A stretch of DNA of 64,000 nt, taken from positions 1,568,765-1,632,764 of the forward strand of contig NW_019091403.1 in the NCBI RefSeq assembly GCF_001949145.1, in the 5' to 3' direction. Below are positions 13,801 through 23,890 of the stretch, piece by piece (position 1 is the first letter of the stretch; each line of letters starts with the position of its first letter). This DNA is from Acanthaster planci. Lineage: Eukaryota > Echinodermata > Asteroidea > Valvatida > Acanthasteridae. The translations under genes and the position numbers were made by a program. The notes beneath the pieces were generated by a model. That model had not been told where the DNA came from and did not search any database. It saw nothing but the letters and a program-made list of their open reading frames with translations.

Positions 13801-14293
13801 TGGTAAGCTGATACCGTGTTCAGATAGCTCCTTCATCTCTGAATGGAAATTGAATGTAGAATAAAATTGATCAGGGTACACTTGGTAACTTGTAGCATTA
13901 TAAACTACCAGGATACAACCTGAATTGAAAATTCTGGTCAATGACATGTAATTTGTGATTAACATGATACATGTTCTCTGCTTTCCTTGATAACTATCCT
14001 CAGACATACATGTACCATCATGGAATCTTGTTTCTAATCAGTAAATTCACTGAACTTAACACTCACTCTGTAAATTATTCAACTGTACCAAGCAATTACT
14101 GAAATGAATGAAAAGATCAACCATTCTCTTTCAAATAGCATGACTTATACACACCTTGACATAATCTGCCAATCTTGAGCCTTCCATTATAGATAATGAC
14201 TAATTCCTTGATCAGGTCATCAACTGTTGTGTTGACAGTGGTATCATATAAGAACTGACTTTCATCTCTGTGTTTGACGTGCAGTTTCACCAT
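10838..14293 (-). CDS. CFAP298: Cilia- and flagella-associated protein 298 (C21orf59/Kurly), complete
   Basis: Seven exons, in transcript order: 14155-14293, 13671-13838, 12963-13030, 12508-12666, 12158-12289, 11321-11416, 10838-10951. All junctions have AG/GT sites and phases agree. The sum is 876 nt, 291 aa plus TGA, against about 290 aa in human. The protein starts MVKLHVKHRDESQF. It carries the family blocks GISLPPNMQGLTEEQIEELK, KCVPSGGAIF, GRRNG, DQLRGAVMIVYPMGLPPHDP, RMEFENKEEL and the C-terminal SLKRQFHGLRDVKW. CFAP298 is needed for assembly of outer dynein arms and planar positioning of motile cilia; in human it is a primary ciliary dyskinesia gene. The start at 14293 matches the family N terminus. 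Assignment is by recalled family sequence. Confidence 0.96.
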
Positions 14294-14937
14294 GATGATG
14301 CCAAAATTGTATATATAAGCACTGATCTAAAGTGAATGAAAACAAAAACAAAACAGCATGACAGTTTTAACCTAGTTTTTGCTTTAGACCTGTGCTGGGC
14401 AAAATTTGTAGATATTCATCAGTTTGGGTCTTTTTGCTAAAATATGTATGATTAGTCGAAGTCATCTGTAGTTACACCAAAGGTTGGCTTATTCATTTGC
14501 ATGCTGGATCAACAAATCTGGTTGCTTGTCAGGAAGTCATCTGACATGTCTGATGTACTCGTATATGGAGGTCTTAGTTGCCTCATCTGTTAGAAGACTC
14601 ACTGGCTTACAGATTCGTTTTAAGGCAGTTTATTTCATAGCAAACTGGTTGAGCTATAAAAGGAAAGATACTGCCCAGGTAATTAACTAGGCATTCAATT
14701 TAGCGAAATAAGAAGTCTGTTGCATGAATCATACCACAGTTCAGTGCCCTTGTTGGAATGTGCCATGACTGCCTCATGCATTCTTTTTGTTCTGTGTGTT
14801 CTACTTACTTTCTTTTTTTGCAAGGGCAGAACATTAATTCTCCATGCACGGTCAGGGCGGTTAGCACCTTGTCCACACATCTTTATATACTAACAACAGT
14901 CAGGCTGCTTTAGCAATAATGTGGATATCTCCATAGG
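14294..14937. other. CFAP298 upstream flank
   Basis: The interval upstream of the CFAP298 start. A TATATATA-like run sits about 20-30 bases 5' of the ATG, and a possible acceptor (CACTTTAG on minus) lies about 40 bases upstream, so a separate noncoding leader exon is possible. Nothing else is supported. Confidence 0.4.
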
Positions 14938-15040
14938 CCAGAGCTCGGGCAACTGGACCGTTTGCCAACTCAACTTAGGAAAACTCAACCGTTGAGACAA
15001 CTCGACTAGTGGGACAACTCGATTGTTGGGCAACTCGACC
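14938..15040. repeat. Degenerate CAACTCGAC minisatellite-like block (left arm)
   Basis: About six diverged units of 14-18 bases with core ACAACTCGAC separated by short variable spacers such as TAGTGGG and TTGTTGGG. The reverse complement of the same core occurs at 16186-16305, so the two blocks form an inverted pair around a 1.1-kb interval that contains the hAT element. Confidence 0.65.
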
Positions 15041-15048
15041 ATCCGTGC

Positions 15049-15659
15049 TAGGGCTGCGCCAAAGATCCCAGTGACCGAATATTTGATCAATTATTGAATA
15101 TTCAAATATTTGAGTAAAACGACTGCGGTTACACCATGGAAAAATCTCTTTCTTGAGTATGTGTGGTTCTGATCATTTCACTCATACAGTTCTTTCGCCA
15201 TGAAAACGTTCAAGTCTTATCTATTCATATACTATTTTCCCAATTTGAATACTTGAATGCAAAATTCATGAAAAGGGAAAAGTTTTCTTTGTTTTAAATG
15301 GAAACAACTGCACTATGGTGGATTATTTCAAGCAGATTCAAATGAAAAGCGGCAAAATCTTTCAATTCAAAAAGTAAATTATTCAGTGAACAATTTGAAA
15401 GGAATAGAAATTTTTAACACGGCAAGAAACTTATTGTTCATCTCTTATATCTTGCTAAATCAAGGCTAAATCGATACTCCTCGATGTTGAGAAGCTATCA
15501 CATTGATTATAATGTACATTTGTGTGCATTACTGCAACTGATTTTGTACATGTATATGGTTTATTCATGAACATATCTGCCAGTTGGTATGACTGAATAT
15601 TTGATCAAATTGTAAGTTGAATATTCGAATAGTGAATTATTCGAATTGACTCAGCCCCA
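15049..15659. mobile_element. Nonautonomous hAT element with 8-bp target duplication
   Basis: The left end is TAGGGCTGCG. The right end on the minus strand is TGGGGCTGAG. These match hAT-type termini. The flanks are ATCCGTGC (15041-15048) and ATCTGTGC (15660-15667), an 8-bp target duplication with one mismatch, as expected for hAT. Subterminal AATATTCGAAT/ATTCAAAT motifs occur on both sides. The 611-bp interior has no transposase frame. Confidence 0.8.
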
Positions 15660-15722
15660 ATCTGTGCCTCAAATTCGAATAGTGAATTATTCGAATTGAC
15701 TCAGCCCCAATCTGTGCCTCAA
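15623..15722. repeat. 50-bp tandem duplication at the hAT right end
   Basis: Two identical 50-base copies (15623-15672 and 15673-15722) covering the hAT right terminus, the 3' target duplication and a few flanking bases. Perfect identity suggests a recent event compared with the mismatched target duplication. Confidence 0.9.
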
Positions 15723-16185
15723 ATGGACAGACAGCTTGACTGTTGAGTGTTGGGACGAGTCACTGATTGAGACTTACATGTATGATGAGTGTGTATGAAC
15801 TTTACAGTAACTTTGCCAACACCTTTTCTCCAAATTAAAAAAAGAGTAGGGATTGGGAGGGTCAGATTTACCATCTCCCACACTGGTAAAGAGACTAGAT
15901 CATCGGTGCGGCCGAGGTGCTGCAATGTGGATGGTGTGCTACACCACTGACCACTGTGCATGCCATATCTCCATCACGGCCACACACCGTGCTAGTTAGG
16001 GAGGCTGACGCGTCAGCCAATGGTCCTGTGCATGCTGCATCATCAGATCCCAGAGCCTTTACGCATGTTATGCCCGGTGAGTTGAGTCACAACGCAATAT
16101 AACACACGGAAGTTTGCCCAAGCACATTTGATAAGCAATCTGTCTTTACTGCCATAATCTCCATAATCTTCATGCCTTGCACAGT

Positions 16186-16305
16186 CGAGTTGTCTTAAAA
16201 GATGACTTGGTGCATGTAAAATATCAAGTTGTCTCCCCACTAGTCGAGTTGGTTGACTTGTCCTGAGTTGTGTTGGTAAATGGTCGAGTTGTCCAACATC
16301 CCAAG
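16186..16305. repeat. Degenerate CAACTCGAC block (right arm, inverted)
   Basis: Carries the reverse complement GTCGAGTTGTC several times with variable spacers, including CCCCACTAGTCGAGTTGG, which pairs with CAACTCGACTAGTGGG in the left block. The pair could be the subterminal regions of an unclassified element of about 1.37 kb, or two independent minisatellites. Confidence 0.6.
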
Positions 16306-17475
16306 TTTAAGCAATGTACATCTCCACCGTACCAGGATTGGTTTTACATGTACATGTCTATTGCTTTTTACTGACACAAAACTTAATCATGTTTCTCATA
16401 ATCTGGATTAAATTTAGCACAACATTCACAATGTAGATGACACAATTGCCTTGATGGACGTAGGCATAGGATAAAAAAACAGAAAGGAAAGTGTTCCACA
16501 TCAATCCTCCAAACCCAAATTCTCACATAGGCCTACCATATTATTATTGACAACTTTCATCTCACCTTGAAGCCTGATTTTTTTTTATGACACTTGAGAA
16601 TCAGAGTGGCCAGATACGGAACTTGGAAAGACTTCTATATCCAGACAACACTTGATGCCCCTGTGTACAAACCTTTGAGACTTGTCTGAAAAAGCCTATG
16701 TTTTTCTAACTACATGTAAATGCTTCGGAATTTTCCAAACTAAATTTCACTTTTTAGGACATGTTATCACTTTCTAATGGCTGTTACAAGTTTTTAAGGG
16801 AAAATTACTGTTGTCCATACATGTATATGGAACTCTTTCCCAGGACTCTTTCAGTCTTTACAAGCTCTTTCATTTTTATGCTATTTTGCAAATTCACTCA
16901 AGCAGTTGTTGCGATTGATTCAATCCCAACGACATTATGTATACACACTGGTGCCCGTGACGAGTTGACTCGTAATGTGTGGCCATCAAAATCATAATTG
17001 CCGGGTTGACCCGTTTCCATGAGCACGGGTGAATTTCTAAATACATGTAGGGATGTAGGGCCTAGGCCTACTTTTCAAAATCAAATACTCAATTTGTCAA
17101 AAACATTTACAAACGGTCTAGTCAACTGTCCTAGAATGTACCTTCATATGAACATAGCTGCTGAAACCAAGCAAGCCAAAGAAAAGACAAACGTGAACAT
17201 GGTTAAGGTTAATTCCTACCGTTGGTTGTCGCCGCTATCTAAGCAACGCAAGTGGCCTCCATTAGCCCCAGTCGAATCGAGTGTGGCGCTGGCGTTGGCG
17301 GCGCGGTAACAACTTAACTGGAGATACCAACAACGTTGGTTGAAAATGAGGGCGCTATCACAATGATGCGGCCAGAGCTGGAGCTGAATATGCGCGCGCC
17401 GGCGGCTCGTGATTTTTTCCCCGTTGGTGGGCGAGGGGCAATTATTATCATGGGCGTGGTTAACAGCAAGCTCGA
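16306..17475. other. Intergenic; GC-rich stretch around 17200-17420
   Basis: The first 900 bases show nothing I can identify. From about 17200 the composition becomes GC- and CpG-rich, with GGCGTTGGCGGCGCGG and GCGCGCCGGCGGC. This is unlike its surroundings and promoter-like, but no start codon with a family match follows. It may be a distal promoter or leader of CFAP298 or an uncharacterised transcript. Confidence 0.35.
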
Positions 17476-17588
17476 TCAATACTGGCGATTAACATTTCCA
17501 CACGTGCATTGGGTCGACAGATTCGCGCATTGTGATTGGCCAACACGTTACAAATTTTGGAGGTGCACTGTTGTGAAACGCTCGTATT
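17476..17588. mobile_element. TAATAC-type palindromic MITE, copy 2 (short)
   Basis: The right part matches the other copies well: CATTGTGATTGGCCAACACG, then GGAGGTGCACTGTTGTGAAACG and terminal GTATT. The left arm is shortened, with only a vestige of AATAC..GCGATT near 17476. It sits about 100 bp from the left end of the DIRS element. Confidence 0.65.
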
Positions 17589-17690
17589 TCGTGGTCATTC
17601 AGAAACTTTAGTTCGAAGGCAAATATCGGGTTTTACTTTCCTATTATAAAACATCCTCAACCGACCGATTTTCCCCCAAGACAAAACAAA

Positions 17691-17891
17691 ATTCCCTAAT
17701 TATGTAAAGGTTAATTACCTGAAATATAATTAGAATTATATGAGATAAGGGAGGAGAGACTCACCTCGTAGATTGCCCCTCGTGATGTAGTCTGATCCAC
17801 CTTAGAAGTAATGGTATCGTCTTCAATTCACATTCACATTTAAGTCAGTGCCCAGGTTCAGGCCAGTGCACCCTGACTCCACCTTGTAACG
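17691..17891. repeat. DIRS left inverted terminal repeat
   Basis: The inner part, from GAGAGACTCACCTCGTAG to TTGTAACG, is the reverse complement of the right terminal repeat with a few percent mismatch. The outer ~65 bases (AATTACCTGAAATATAATTA and neighbours) are specific to this end and reappear inverted in the internal region at 18016-18088. Confidence 0.88.
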
Positions 17892-18015
17892 TTCTCTTTG
17901 AAGCTTGAATCGCTGCATCAGATCAGGACTGGCGACGGGTTAGATTGGATCTAGGGAAGGGTAATAAAAACTTTGCGTGTAGCAAAAGGAGAAAGAATAA
18001 AAGAGGGAGGGAGTT

Positions 18016-18124
18016 GAGTCTCTCCTCCATCATCTCATACAATTCTAATTATATTTCAGGCAATTAAACTTTACATAATTAGGGAATTATATTTCGCTAA
18101 TCTCGGAGAGACTCACCTCGTAGA
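18016..18124. repeat. DIRS internal complementary region
   Basis: Two adjoining blocks. 18016-18088 is the reverse complement of the outer left terminus. 18089-18124 (TTATATTTCGCTAATCTCGG onward) is the reverse complement of the outer right terminus at 22499-22538. They meet at AATT, marking the inferred circle junction. Confidence 0.88.
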
Positions 18125-18144
18125 CTTCAAAGCACATCTGCAAT

Positions 18145-19400
18145 CTAAGCCGACGCCAGCACTCCTTGATCGTAGATCGTCTTGTCAGGATGTCTGCAGT
18201 AAAAGGTTGCAAACGTCTTCGATGAAGACCAATCTGCTGTCAGAATGTCACCCATTGTAACACCAGCACGTTTTGCTGCTGAGGATGATGCACTCCTAGT
18301 AGAGTGTGCTTTATAGCACGAGGTGTCAATACCAGCCACTGCCATGTTAGATTTCAACCAGCGCGCAATGGTTGATGACACAACTGGGTGATACGGTTTT
18401 CCATAAGAAATGAAATGTTGTGTGAATTTTGTACTCCCAGAACCCCACAGAGAACTCGTGCGATCCAGGTATTCATCCAGCGCCCTGACTACACAAAACT
18501 TCCTGCTAGTAGGGTACTTACGGAGAACTACTTGGCCGCTGCACTGAAGCACACTTGGCTAACTTTTGTAGACAGAACACACAAGTACTATCCTGTTCTC
18601 TTTTTAGAAGGAGATGTCTAAAGCTGTCAAAGATGAACATCTCCCAGCTGTTACAAGGGCTATTAACATGGCCAATTTCTGCGAAAGCTGTATGATATTG
18701 AGACGACGGTTGTCAGGGAGTTTGTATAAATATCTCAAAACAACACCGACATCCCAGGTAGTATCATACCTCGGTTTAGGAGGTCTTAAATTAAATTAAT
18801 TTAATTAATTAAATTAATCTGGTTATTAAATGGTGTTGACGAATGGGTTTCCTATCAACAAAATAATGTGTAGATGAAATAGCAGAACGGTAAACATTGA
18901 ACGTCCTGTATTGGAGACCATATCAAACAACTCCTGTAAAAAAGGATAACACCTTGGCTACAAATGCCTGAACAGGATCAACTTTCCATTTAGAACACTA
19001 GCTGCACCAGCATTTCCATGTCGAATTGAACTGTTTGTGAGTATTCTGCCTCCAGGATGACAAAATTGTGTCGAACACGTTAGGTGGAATTCCTCCTGTT
19101 GCCATGGTATACCGGATAACCTCCAAGCGGCTAGTTGCATCTTGTGTGCTAGTGGGTGTTGTTCCAAGTTTTGCGGTAGGTGTAGAAGATCTGAGCGCCT
19201 TGGCAGGAGGAGAGGGCTGCCAATAGTCAGTTGCAATAGTAACGGGTACCAATTACAAGGTTGCGCCTTCCAGACGGGAGCTATCAGAACTACTTCTGCT
19301 CTGTCTCTGCTCACTTTCTGAAGGCATCTGGCTAACAGTATAAACAGGGGAAACGTGTAACCTAATATGTCGGTCCAGGTCAGCATCAAGCGTCTACGGC
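18145..19400 (-). pseudogene. DIRS tyrosine recombinase domain, frameshifted
   Basis: The C-terminal frame 18552-18145 carries a DIRS recombinase core: FCVVRALDEYLDRT, then YKAHSTRSASSSAAKRAGVT with the HxxR pair, then ILTADWSSSKTFATFYCRH with the expected catalytic Tyr. The upstream frames contain PLFILLARCLQKVSRDRAEV and PLLLQLTIGSPLLLP, the region between RNase H and recombinase in DIRS pol. Interrupted by frameshifts and by an AT-rich insertion near 18788-18822. Confidence 0.88.
18788..18822. repeat. TTAAT-type simple repeat inside the recombinase
   Basis: A run of TTAAAT/TTAAT units about 35 bases long breaks the recombinase reading frame. It looks like expansion after the element died. 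Confidence 0.8.
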
Positions 19401-19499
19401 CCAAGCAGAGGGATTGGGTGTCCACGAGACAAACTTCTGAAGTTGGGTGTTTAACCTGGTTGCAAATAGGTCGACTTCTGGTTGTAACGCAAAGCTGTC

Positions 19500-20939
19500 C
19501 ATGATCTTCCGGAAGATTTGAGGAAGAAGACACAATTCGACACTGTCATTGAACTGTCTCGACATCATGTCCGCCCTGGCACTCTGCGACCCTGGAAGAT
19601 GCTCTGCCGAAATCACTATGCCCCGACGAAGACACCAAACCCAAATCTGTACCGCCAGACGTGGCAACCGTTGGTTGTGTGTTCCTCCCTTGTGAGAAAT
19701 ATATGCCCCTGTCGAAGTGCTGTCCGTGTGCACCCGAACGTGTTTGTTGCTGCAACAGGCCACTTGAGCGCATACCACACTGCCAGAAGTTCCAAATAAT
19801 TGATGTGACTGAACTGTTCTTGGCGCATCCAGCGACCTCCAGTTTGGGTCTCGCCGAGGCACGCACCCCATCCCACCAGCGATGCATCTGTTTGGAGATG
19901 AAGGTCGGAGATGTCCTGAACAAATCAGTGACCATTCCAAGCGTGAATGGAGTCTATCCACCACTGACGTTCCTCCTTCGAATCTGCCGAAAGAATTGTT
20001 GTCGACTCGTAGGACCTGTTCTTCTGAAGAACGCAGTTCTGGTCGTTCTGCAGGCAACGATAAAAAAGAGGCGCTGGAAGCACCGTTTGAATGGTTGATG
20101 ACATATGGCCTATAAGACTCGCTATATCGCGAACGGTGAGGTCGTTGAACTGCTGAACTTGATGGCAGTGAGATACAATTTTGTCCGACTTTTCTTGTGT
20201 AAGGGATAGTGTCATGTGCTCGGAGTTTATGACGAACCCCAAGTAAACAAGTTCTCTGCTGGTAGGCTCCAGATGAGACTTACAAAAATTTATCACAAAG
20301 CCTAGACTCTGTAGAAGCAGAAGAGTCCGTTGCACATTCTTTCTGCATACTTTGAGTGCAGCTTCTAACACTACAATATCGTCCTGGTAGAACACAACGG
20401 ATTTCCTCCTGGCGAAGGAATGCTGTGACGGGTGTTAGAATTTTTGTAAATGCCCGAGGAGAACTGGACAGGCCAAACGGTAGGCACGTAAACTGGAAAA
20501 TCTGTCCTAACCAAACAAACCGGAGAAATTTGCGTTGAAGCGGATGTATCGGTACCAAAAAATAAGCATTCTTCAGATCTGTGGAGGCTAGGTAATCGTG
20601 CGGTTGCAGCAAACTTTTTACACTTGTTAGGCCCTTCATCTTGAAGTAATGATACTGAATAAATCTGTTCAGGGGCCGTAAATTGAAGTTAGGCCTGGAT
20701 CTCCATTTTTCTTTGGAATGAGGAACACAGGAGAAATGAACTGACCTGCAACTTGTTTTTCTTTGGTATTTGCTCCCTTTTCCAGCATTAACTCTATTTC
20801 TGCTGACATAGATGCTTTCTGTGCCTGGTTTTGTATCTCTGTTACCGGAATGTGATGTTGCACCGGTGTCTGGAGAAGCTCGAGATGATACCCTTAGATG
20901 CTCTCTAATACCCATGGGTCCCGAGTCACTGAAAACCAT
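19500..20939 (-). pseudogene. DIRS reverse transcriptase and RNase H, frameshifted
   Basis: The reverse transcriptase shows ISPVFLIPKKNGDP, FNLRPLNRFIQYHYFKMKGL, the motif A block LASTDLKNAYFLVPIHP, CLPFGLSSSPRAFTKI and the catalytic YQDD in VFYQDDIVVLEAA. ELVYLGFVINSEHMTL follows. The RNase H part includes a HINYLEL/LLAVWYAL block and VHTDSTSTGAYIS. The ADMMSRQFND segment near the end is also typical of DIRS pol. At least three frame changes are needed to read through, so this copy cannot make the enzyme. Confidence 0.9.
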
Positions 20940-21029
20940 TGATGAAGAAAATATTGAAGGCGCCCGTCCTGTGGACGGAGTGGTTTATCGCTTAGTTTTT
21001 TTTAACTCTGCTGCTCGAACGAGCGAAAG

Positions 21030-22316
21030 CTACGTGTTGCGAAAGAAACTGCGGCTGAAGGCACCACGACGTCCCCTGCTCTGCGAACGTGCCATTGCAT
21101 GACGGTACGGCGCAAACCGCTTCTCCTTCTGGGTTGTAGAAAAGCCCTTCGTCACCTTTGTCGCTAATTTATTCGCTTTCTCAGTCTCTTCGATGTCTTT
21201 CATAATCGAAGAACAAAACAGTTCACTCATGGATGGGGAATTTTTGCGAAGGACATCAAAACGCTTATCAACAATCTCATCAAAAAGGTGTTGACGTGCC
21301 ATAGCCAAATTCTGGCTTGCCCAACCCAGTAGCATCAAAGCTGAAGTCAAATGTTCAGCAACAAGATTTTTACTTACTGAGTCAGGGCACTCTGTATCCA
21401 CCATAGCATCAAACAGATGAAGAAGTGGCAAAGCTGACTTCAAACATGTCCATGGGCCGACTTAAAACGGTCGTCCCCTGAAACAACGGACGAATTAGCT
21501 TGCTTGAAGACCTTCTTAATCCCAGTTGGCAATTCTGGAGGTTCAAAGTGGCCTACTTGATCAACTGTTACCACATGAGACTTTAGTTCCTCTTTAAGGT
21601 CGTCTGGAGACAGCTTACTCGTTCTAAGATACTTCCACCAATCTAGCACTTTATCAGATAAAGGCGTACCCGTGTCTTTACGATGAGGGTTGCGAAAGGA
21701 GTCTGATGCACTCGTCGGAGTAAACGATGCTGAGCAGGATGAGCAGGCACATATTCCTGTTGCATGGGCTCCATCCAAGGAACACACATACCATAAGGAA
21801 ACACAGGGTTGGTTGAGTACCGCCCGTTTGTAGCAGGCCGGGTCCCCTAGCGGCATACATAGGAACGTGAGGCTGCATAGGTATATTGTTCCACATATTG
21901 CCGAATGGCGCGAAAGTTGAAATGGGCGTTGGCAGGGCATGGGTAGGAACATGGCAGCTTCCGATGCTGGGTTGGGTGCTCGGCTGTTGCACTGGATATG
22001 GTTGCCCGGGGTAAGTACTGCTGCTATGGCTCGATGTTACATGTGGGACCGGGTATGGCGGCCCGACCCCACGCTCAACATTAGGTGCCACCAATGGCGA
22101 GGTAGACACTTGTGAGCTTCTCTTTGCGGCAGGAGCGACCCTGGCGAGGTCAAACCTGCAGAGAGAGCCATTCCTGTCCTCTTCATCTGGCAGAATCTCT
22201 TTAGTTGCCTTGGCTAGAATTTCCATAGATTCATCATCATCTGAAGGACGAGAAACTGGGGATGTTGCAGGAGCTGATGAAGATGATGAACGTGAACGAG
22301 TTCTCTTAACTTCCAT
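21030..22316 (-). pseudogene. DIRS gag-like ORF, frameshifted
   Basis: Starts MEVKRTRSRSSSSS at 22316, just inside the terminal repeat. It has a Ser/Pro-rich N part and a frameshift near 21750. It continues with LSDKVLDWWKYLRTSKLS, GHFEPPELPTGIKKVFKQAN and, after another frame change near 21440, an Arg/Ser-rich C terminus (ARSQSRGRRGAFSRSF). This resembles DIRS gag order but no zinc knuckle is visible. Assignment comes mainly from position. Confidence 0.75.
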
Positions 22317-22380
22317 ATTGAAAAAAGCGGAGAGATTTTAATCACGACTTATCAGACTGCGCCACAAGAAACAAGGACAG

Positions 22381-22538
22381 CGTTACAAGGTGGAGTCAGG
22401 GTGCATTGGCCTGAACCTGGGCACTGACTTAAATTTGAATGTGAATGGAAGACGATACCATTACTTCAAAGGTGGAGCAGACTGCATCACGAGGGGCAAT
22501 CTACGAGGTGAGTCTCTCCGAGTTTAGCGAAGTATAAT
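22381..22538. repeat. DIRS right inverted terminal repeat
   Basis: Contains CTACGAGGTGAGTCTCTCCG, the reverse complement of the left terminal repeat core. On the coding (minus) strand it lies 5' of the gag-like ORF, so it should contain the element's promoter. The last ~22 bases are specific to this end and are copied in the internal complementary region. Confidence 0.88.
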
Positions 22539-22552
22539 CATGGCTGCATACA

Positions 22553-23890
22553 TGCAGACTTCTGAGCTTCCGTGCAACTCGGCCTGAAAAGCAATTTTGT
22601 TGTGTCTCTCCGAGCAGAACAAAAGAGGGCGCGTTTGTAAATGAAATTAATGGTCCTTTTGGGGAGCAGTGCCCCAATTCAGGGGAAATTCTCCGCCAAG
22701 CGGAGACGCACTTTTGAAAAGAGGGGTCTGTTTGGGCCAAGAAATGGTGGGATTGTGTCAGTGTGACCCGGGATCAGTTCTTTTTATTCAGGGGCACCCA
22801 TCTGGGGGGCAAAGCAGACAAAAATGTGATTGAAAATTTGTCAGGAGAGCCCAAGGAAGGTGAGGGATGTCATTTGAAAATGGCCGCTGAGAGGACTTGG
22901 GAACATTCACTTTTTGGAGGCGAGTTTATTTTTTGGCGTATAATTAAAAAATTCATTGGTTAACCTACTAAAAATTGAAAATCAAATGAAATCCGAAGGA
23001 CCAAACAACACACTGTTTTTTGTTTGAGATGCCTCAGGGACTTTAGTTGCCTGCCACGTACGGGGCTCCAAACTTGGTTGGTTTTACACTATTTTCAATG
23101 GAGCATGAATTGGTTCAGTGCACCCTTTGGTACCATGAGTCATAGAGCTTTACTAAAGGTGCATTCCACCAAATGTTTGTATTTCTGCGCGAAAGCTCAT
23201 AAATATTTTGTGATCCCATGGGGTTTCTATAATAAGACATGCCATAATCAGGAGAGATCATAGAAATATTTCTAGAAATCCCAAATTTGGGACTGATCCA
23301 GTTTGGGGTATTGCTTTCACAAAAAGCCCCAAATTGCTGGCCTATTTTGGATAGAGGTGGGCTGCTACATTCATAGCTGAACGCATAATTTTACTACTAT
23401 TTTTGCGGTATCTTCGGGAAAAGGCAAATAAAAAGAATTTCGTGGCTAACCCTCATAAAATTGAAACGAAAAGTGATCTCCAGGCTATAATTTTGAATTT
23501 CCAGTGCAAAACAAGAGAGGCCAACCTCTTCACGCTATTTTGGTCCGATTTTGCACTGTTTTCTCAATAGTAAAACTCTATGACTGGTACCAAAGGACCG
23601 TTAATTTCATTTGCAAACATGCCCTCTTTTGTTCCACTCGGAGGGACACGTAAAACAACATTGCTTTTCAGGCAGCTCAGAAGTCTGCGTGTATGAATTT
23701 TTTGTCCGAAATTTGGGGCTTTTAGTGAAAAAAATACCCCGAACTGGACGCCTTCTGATTATGGCCTGTCTTATTGTAAAAATCCCGTGGGATCACAAAA
23801 TATTGAGTTTGCGCGCAGAAATACAAACATGCGCGCAGAATGCACCCTTGGGGGGAACGGCGTTCCGTTGGGTCTCAATGGTACCAACTC
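22553..23890. repeat. Mosaic of overlapping inverted repeats
   Basis: Three inverted pairs of 50-135 bases: A 22553-22660 with A' 23590-23690 (GCAGACTTCTGAGCT, GAACAAAAGAGGGC); B 23131-23250 with B' 23757-23890 (ATGTTTGTATTTCTGCGCG, TTTTGTGATCCCA); C 23280-23340 with C' 23700-23750 (AAAAGCCCCAAAT). Order is A-B-C-A'-C'-B', so it is not a simple palindrome. It begins immediately outside the DIRS right end. No coding capacity; probably one or more foldback elements rearranged or inserted in each other. Confidence 0.7.

Larger units (their letters stand above)
17691..22538 (-). mobile_element. Decayed DIRS-type tyrosine-recombinase retrotransposon
   Basis: A 4.85-kb element read on the minus strand. 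Gag-like ORF at 22316-21030, reverse transcriptase at about 20900-20100, RNase H at about 20050-19500, tyrosine recombinase at about 19400-18145. It is bounded by inverted terminal repeats (22381-22538 and 17691-17891). An internal complementary region at 18016-18124 repeats the outer tips of both ends, the structure that distinguishes DIRS from LTR retrotransposons and serves as template for circularised replication intermediates. Multiple frameshifts in every domain make it noncoding now. No target duplication is evident, as expected for recombinase-mediated insertion. Confidence 0.92.

Noticed and set aside
13648-14007. 119-codon minus frame as an independent gene
   Set aside because: Only the segment MKELSEHGISLPPNMQG onward is CFAP298 exon 2 (13671-13838); the upstream part is intron read through.
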